A DNA stretch of 64,000 nt from Arcobacteraceae bacterium (GTDB lineage: Bacteria > Campylobacterota > Campylobacteria > Campylobacterales > Arcobacteraceae). Below are positions 62,512 to 64,000 of the stretch, one piece after another. The position numbers were made by a program, and so were the translations under genes. The notes below the pieces were generated by a model that was not told the origin of the DNA, did no database searches, and saw only the letters and a program-made list of their open reading frames with translations. The stretch is from NCBI GenBank assembly GCA_028375605.1, contig JAONGR010000005.1, positions 1 through 64,000 on the forward strand, given 5' to 3'. The first letter of the stretch is position 1; every line of letters starts with the position of its first letter.

Positions 62512-63531
62512 ATGTTAAATAAACATAGCCAATATATGAAATTGGCTATTGAAGAAGCTTGGAAATACCAGCTTCTTACCTATCCAAATCCTGCTGTAGG
62601 TGCTACTGTAGTTAGAAACAATAATGTTTTATCTGTAGAGGCTCATCAAAATGCAGGTAATCCACATGCTGAAGTTTTAGCTTTAAAAAGCGCTTATCTA
62701 TCAACTTATCCAAATTCAGACCTAAAAGATATTACAAATTCACATGAAATTCATAATTATCTGATTTCTAATCATAATAACTATTTTTTAGACTGTGATA
62801 TATATGTTACTTTAGAACCTTGTAATCATATCGGTAAAACACCAGCTTGTGCTTTTTTATTGGAAAGAGTAGGTATTAAAAAAGTTTATATAGGTAGTTT
62901 AGATCCAAATGCAGAAGCAAGCGGAGGTAAACAATATCTTGAAGGCTGTAATATTGAAGTAGAAGTAGATATATTAAAGAAGGAAACCGATAAGTTACTA
63001 TACCCTTTTTTTAAATATCAAAGTGGTCACTTTTGTTTATTTAAAATTGCAATGAGAGAAGATGGAACAATTGATGGAGGATATATTACAACGCAAGATA
63101 GTCTTAATTTAGTTCATGAGATAAGAACAAAAATAGATCTAATGGTTATGGGTGGGAATACTATTCGGACAGATAGACCTACACTAGATTCAAGGTATTC
63201 AAAAGAGAAAAAATCTCCCGATATTTTAATATATTCACATAAAAAAGAGTTTGATAAGAAGATACCATTATTTGATGTTTTAAATAGAGAAGTAACCATT
63301 TCCGACTCTTTTAAAAATATTAAAAAGAAGAATTTTGTAATGATTGAAGGTGGTTATCAATTTTTAAAAATTTTATTAAATGAGATAGATTATTTGATGG
63401 TTTTTATCTCTCATAAAAAAAACTTGAAAAATTTTTTTTCAATAGATGAATCAATATTTTCTATTGAGTATTCCTACTATATAAATGAATATGATGAAAT
63501 TTTATATTTAAAAAAAATTAATGATAAATAA
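62512..63531 (+). CDS. ribD: bifunctional pyrimidine deaminase/reductase of riboflavin synthesis
   Basis: A 339-residue enzyme for steps 2 and 3 of riboflavin synthesis. Deaminase domain (1-150): YPNPAVGATVVRNNNVLS, NPHAEVLALKSAYLS (zinc His and Glu), VTLEPCNHIGKTPACAFLL (zinc Cys pair). Reductase domain: FCLFKIAMREDGTIDGGYIT, VMGGNTIRTDRPTLDSRYS. The C-terminus is a little short compared with E. coli (367). An insert of about 25 residues after the HAE motif is unusual. ribF is 22 kb away. Confidence 0.92.
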   Translation: MLNKHSQYMKLAIEEAWKYQLLTYPNPAVGATVVRNNNVLSVEAHQNAGNPHAEVLALKSAYLSTYPNSDLKDITNSHEIHNYLISNHNNYFLDCDIYVTLEPCNHIGKTPACAFLLERVGIKKVYIGSLDPNAEASGGKQYLEGCNIEVEVDILKKETDKLLYPFFKYQSGHFCLFKIAMREDGTIDGGYITTQDSLNLVHEIRTKIDLMVMGGNTIRTDRPTLDSRYSKEKKSPDILIYSHKKEFDKKIPLFDVLNREVTISDSFKNIKKKNFVMIEGGYQFLKILLNEIDYLMVFISHKKNLKNFFSIDESIFSIEYSYYINEYDEILYLKKINDK

Positions 63532-63608
63532 CTAAGTTAATCTTTAAACTATTTTAAACGACTTTTTAGATAATATAATAATACTTAATAAACTATAAAG
63601 GTAATTAG

Positions 63609-64000
63609 TTGGATAAATATTATTATGAGCTTACTATTAAGCCAAATTTATATTATGAATTGTTTTTAGATCTTGCTGCTAGTTTAACAAATGATGCACT
63701 TGAAGAATTTGATGAGACCATAATTATACGAAGTGAAGAGACTTTGGATGATGTAGAATCTGGTGTAATAGAGTTTGCAAAAGAATTATCAAATGCATTT
63801 AGCACAGAGATTTCATGTGAAACATATTTAGAGAAAAAAGAAAATCAAGATTGGATCAAATTATATCAAGAGAGCGTTCAGCCTATTGAGGTTGGAACTT
63901 TTTATATACATCCAAGTTGGTCCGAACCAATGGCTGGATTGAACAATATTTTAATTGACCCAACGTTGGCATTTGGTTCTGGACATCACGAAACAACCAA
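63609..64000 (+). CDS. prmA: ribosomal protein L11 methyltransferase, 3-prime end outside window
   Basis: Not in the ORF track because it runs off the window. TTG start with RBS AAAGGT reads LDKYYYELTIKPNLYYELFL, and after 110 residues reaches NILIDPTLAFGSGHHETT, the SAM-binding DPGxAFGTGxHxTT-type motif of PrmA. The first part has the expected alpha/beta targeting domain (FYIHPSWSEP). About 130 residues are visible. It trimethylates lysines of L11. Follows ribD by 77 bp. Confidence 0.88.
   Translation, partial: MDKYYYELTIKPNLYYELFLDLAASLTNDALEEFDETIIIRSEETLDDVESGVIEFAKELSNAFSTEISCETYLEKKENQDWIKLYQESVQPIEVGTFYIHPSWSEPMAGLNNILIDPTLAFGSGHHETT

Noticed and set aside
1-64000. tRNA, rRNA or CRISPR arrays
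   Set aside because: No cloverleaf with a GTTCRA loop, no rRNA-like conserved stretch and no regularly spaced identical repeats with unique spacers were seen; the repeats around lctP have irregular spacing and internal hairpins.

Overview
The window is very AT-rich (G+C clearly under 30 percent by eye) and looks like chromosome of a Campylobacterota bacterium, most likely an Arcobacter-type organism. The signs are the combination of HisIE, an isolated atpE, leuS-DUF6394-lptE-folC, M23-bactofilin-M23-lpxC-tsaB-thrB and ylxR-infB-rbfA-rimP-ribD-prmA order, many sensor kinases carrying the IAHQWRQPLS H-box, and AAGGA-type ribosome binding sites. No rRNA, tRNA or CRISPR array was recognised.

Layout. 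1-6.04 kb is accessory DNA: a cut-off hypothetical gene, an AlpA-like HTH gene, a basic small protein, a large inverted repeat followed by a possible replication-initiator gene, a decayed gene, then three two-gene toxin-antitoxin units (RelB/RelE-like, MNT/HEPN, MntA/HepT) and a doubly frameshifted gene. 6.04-8.74 kb holds lctP (lactate permease, minus strand) flanked on both sides by five copies of a roughly 95-bp direct repeat that looks like a family of tiny RNA genes (promoter-like box, short body, hairpin with a C/U-rich loop). 8.74-10.72 kb is uvrB. 10.74-14.09 kb is a small island (PIN protein, STAS-like protein, STAS-GHKL ATPase, TPR/FnIII protein, integrase-like fragment, small membrane protein) bounded by intact uvrB on one side and a decayed second copy of the uvrB promoter and first codons on the other. 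14.2-16.1 kb has another toxin-antitoxin pair, PagL and two small acidic proteins.

16.2-29.3 kb is a signalling and envelope region with four sensor histidine kinases that share one kinase module behind four different sensor heads, plus a peroxiredoxin-like protein, an exported FrnE/DsbA-like protein, a lytic transglycosylase, an NYN-LOTUS protein and an ankyrin protein. 29.3-35.5 kb carries murG, asnB, a SLAC1/TDT transporter and small unknowns; 35.6-49.1 kb carries housekeeping genes (atpE, dusB, dksA, rlmH, ribF, an AAA ATPase, csp, hisIE, an SPFH protein, ilvE, recJ) and a FlgO-type lipoprotein operon. 49.3-64 kb is a dense plus-strand run of core genes: leucyl-tRNA synthetase, LPS export, folate, cell-wall shape and lipid A genes, then translation factors, ribD and the start of prmA, which is cut by the window edge.

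Most unusual points: the repeat/sRNA family around lctP whose loops match the anti-sense of the lctP ribosome binding site; the displaced uvrB 5-prime end marking an island boundary; a compact GHKL-STAS/STAS-like/PIN operon; and three core genes (rlmH, ribF, folC) that have no ATG, GTG or TTG where homology and the ribosome binding site demand a start, and appear to use ATT or ATA.
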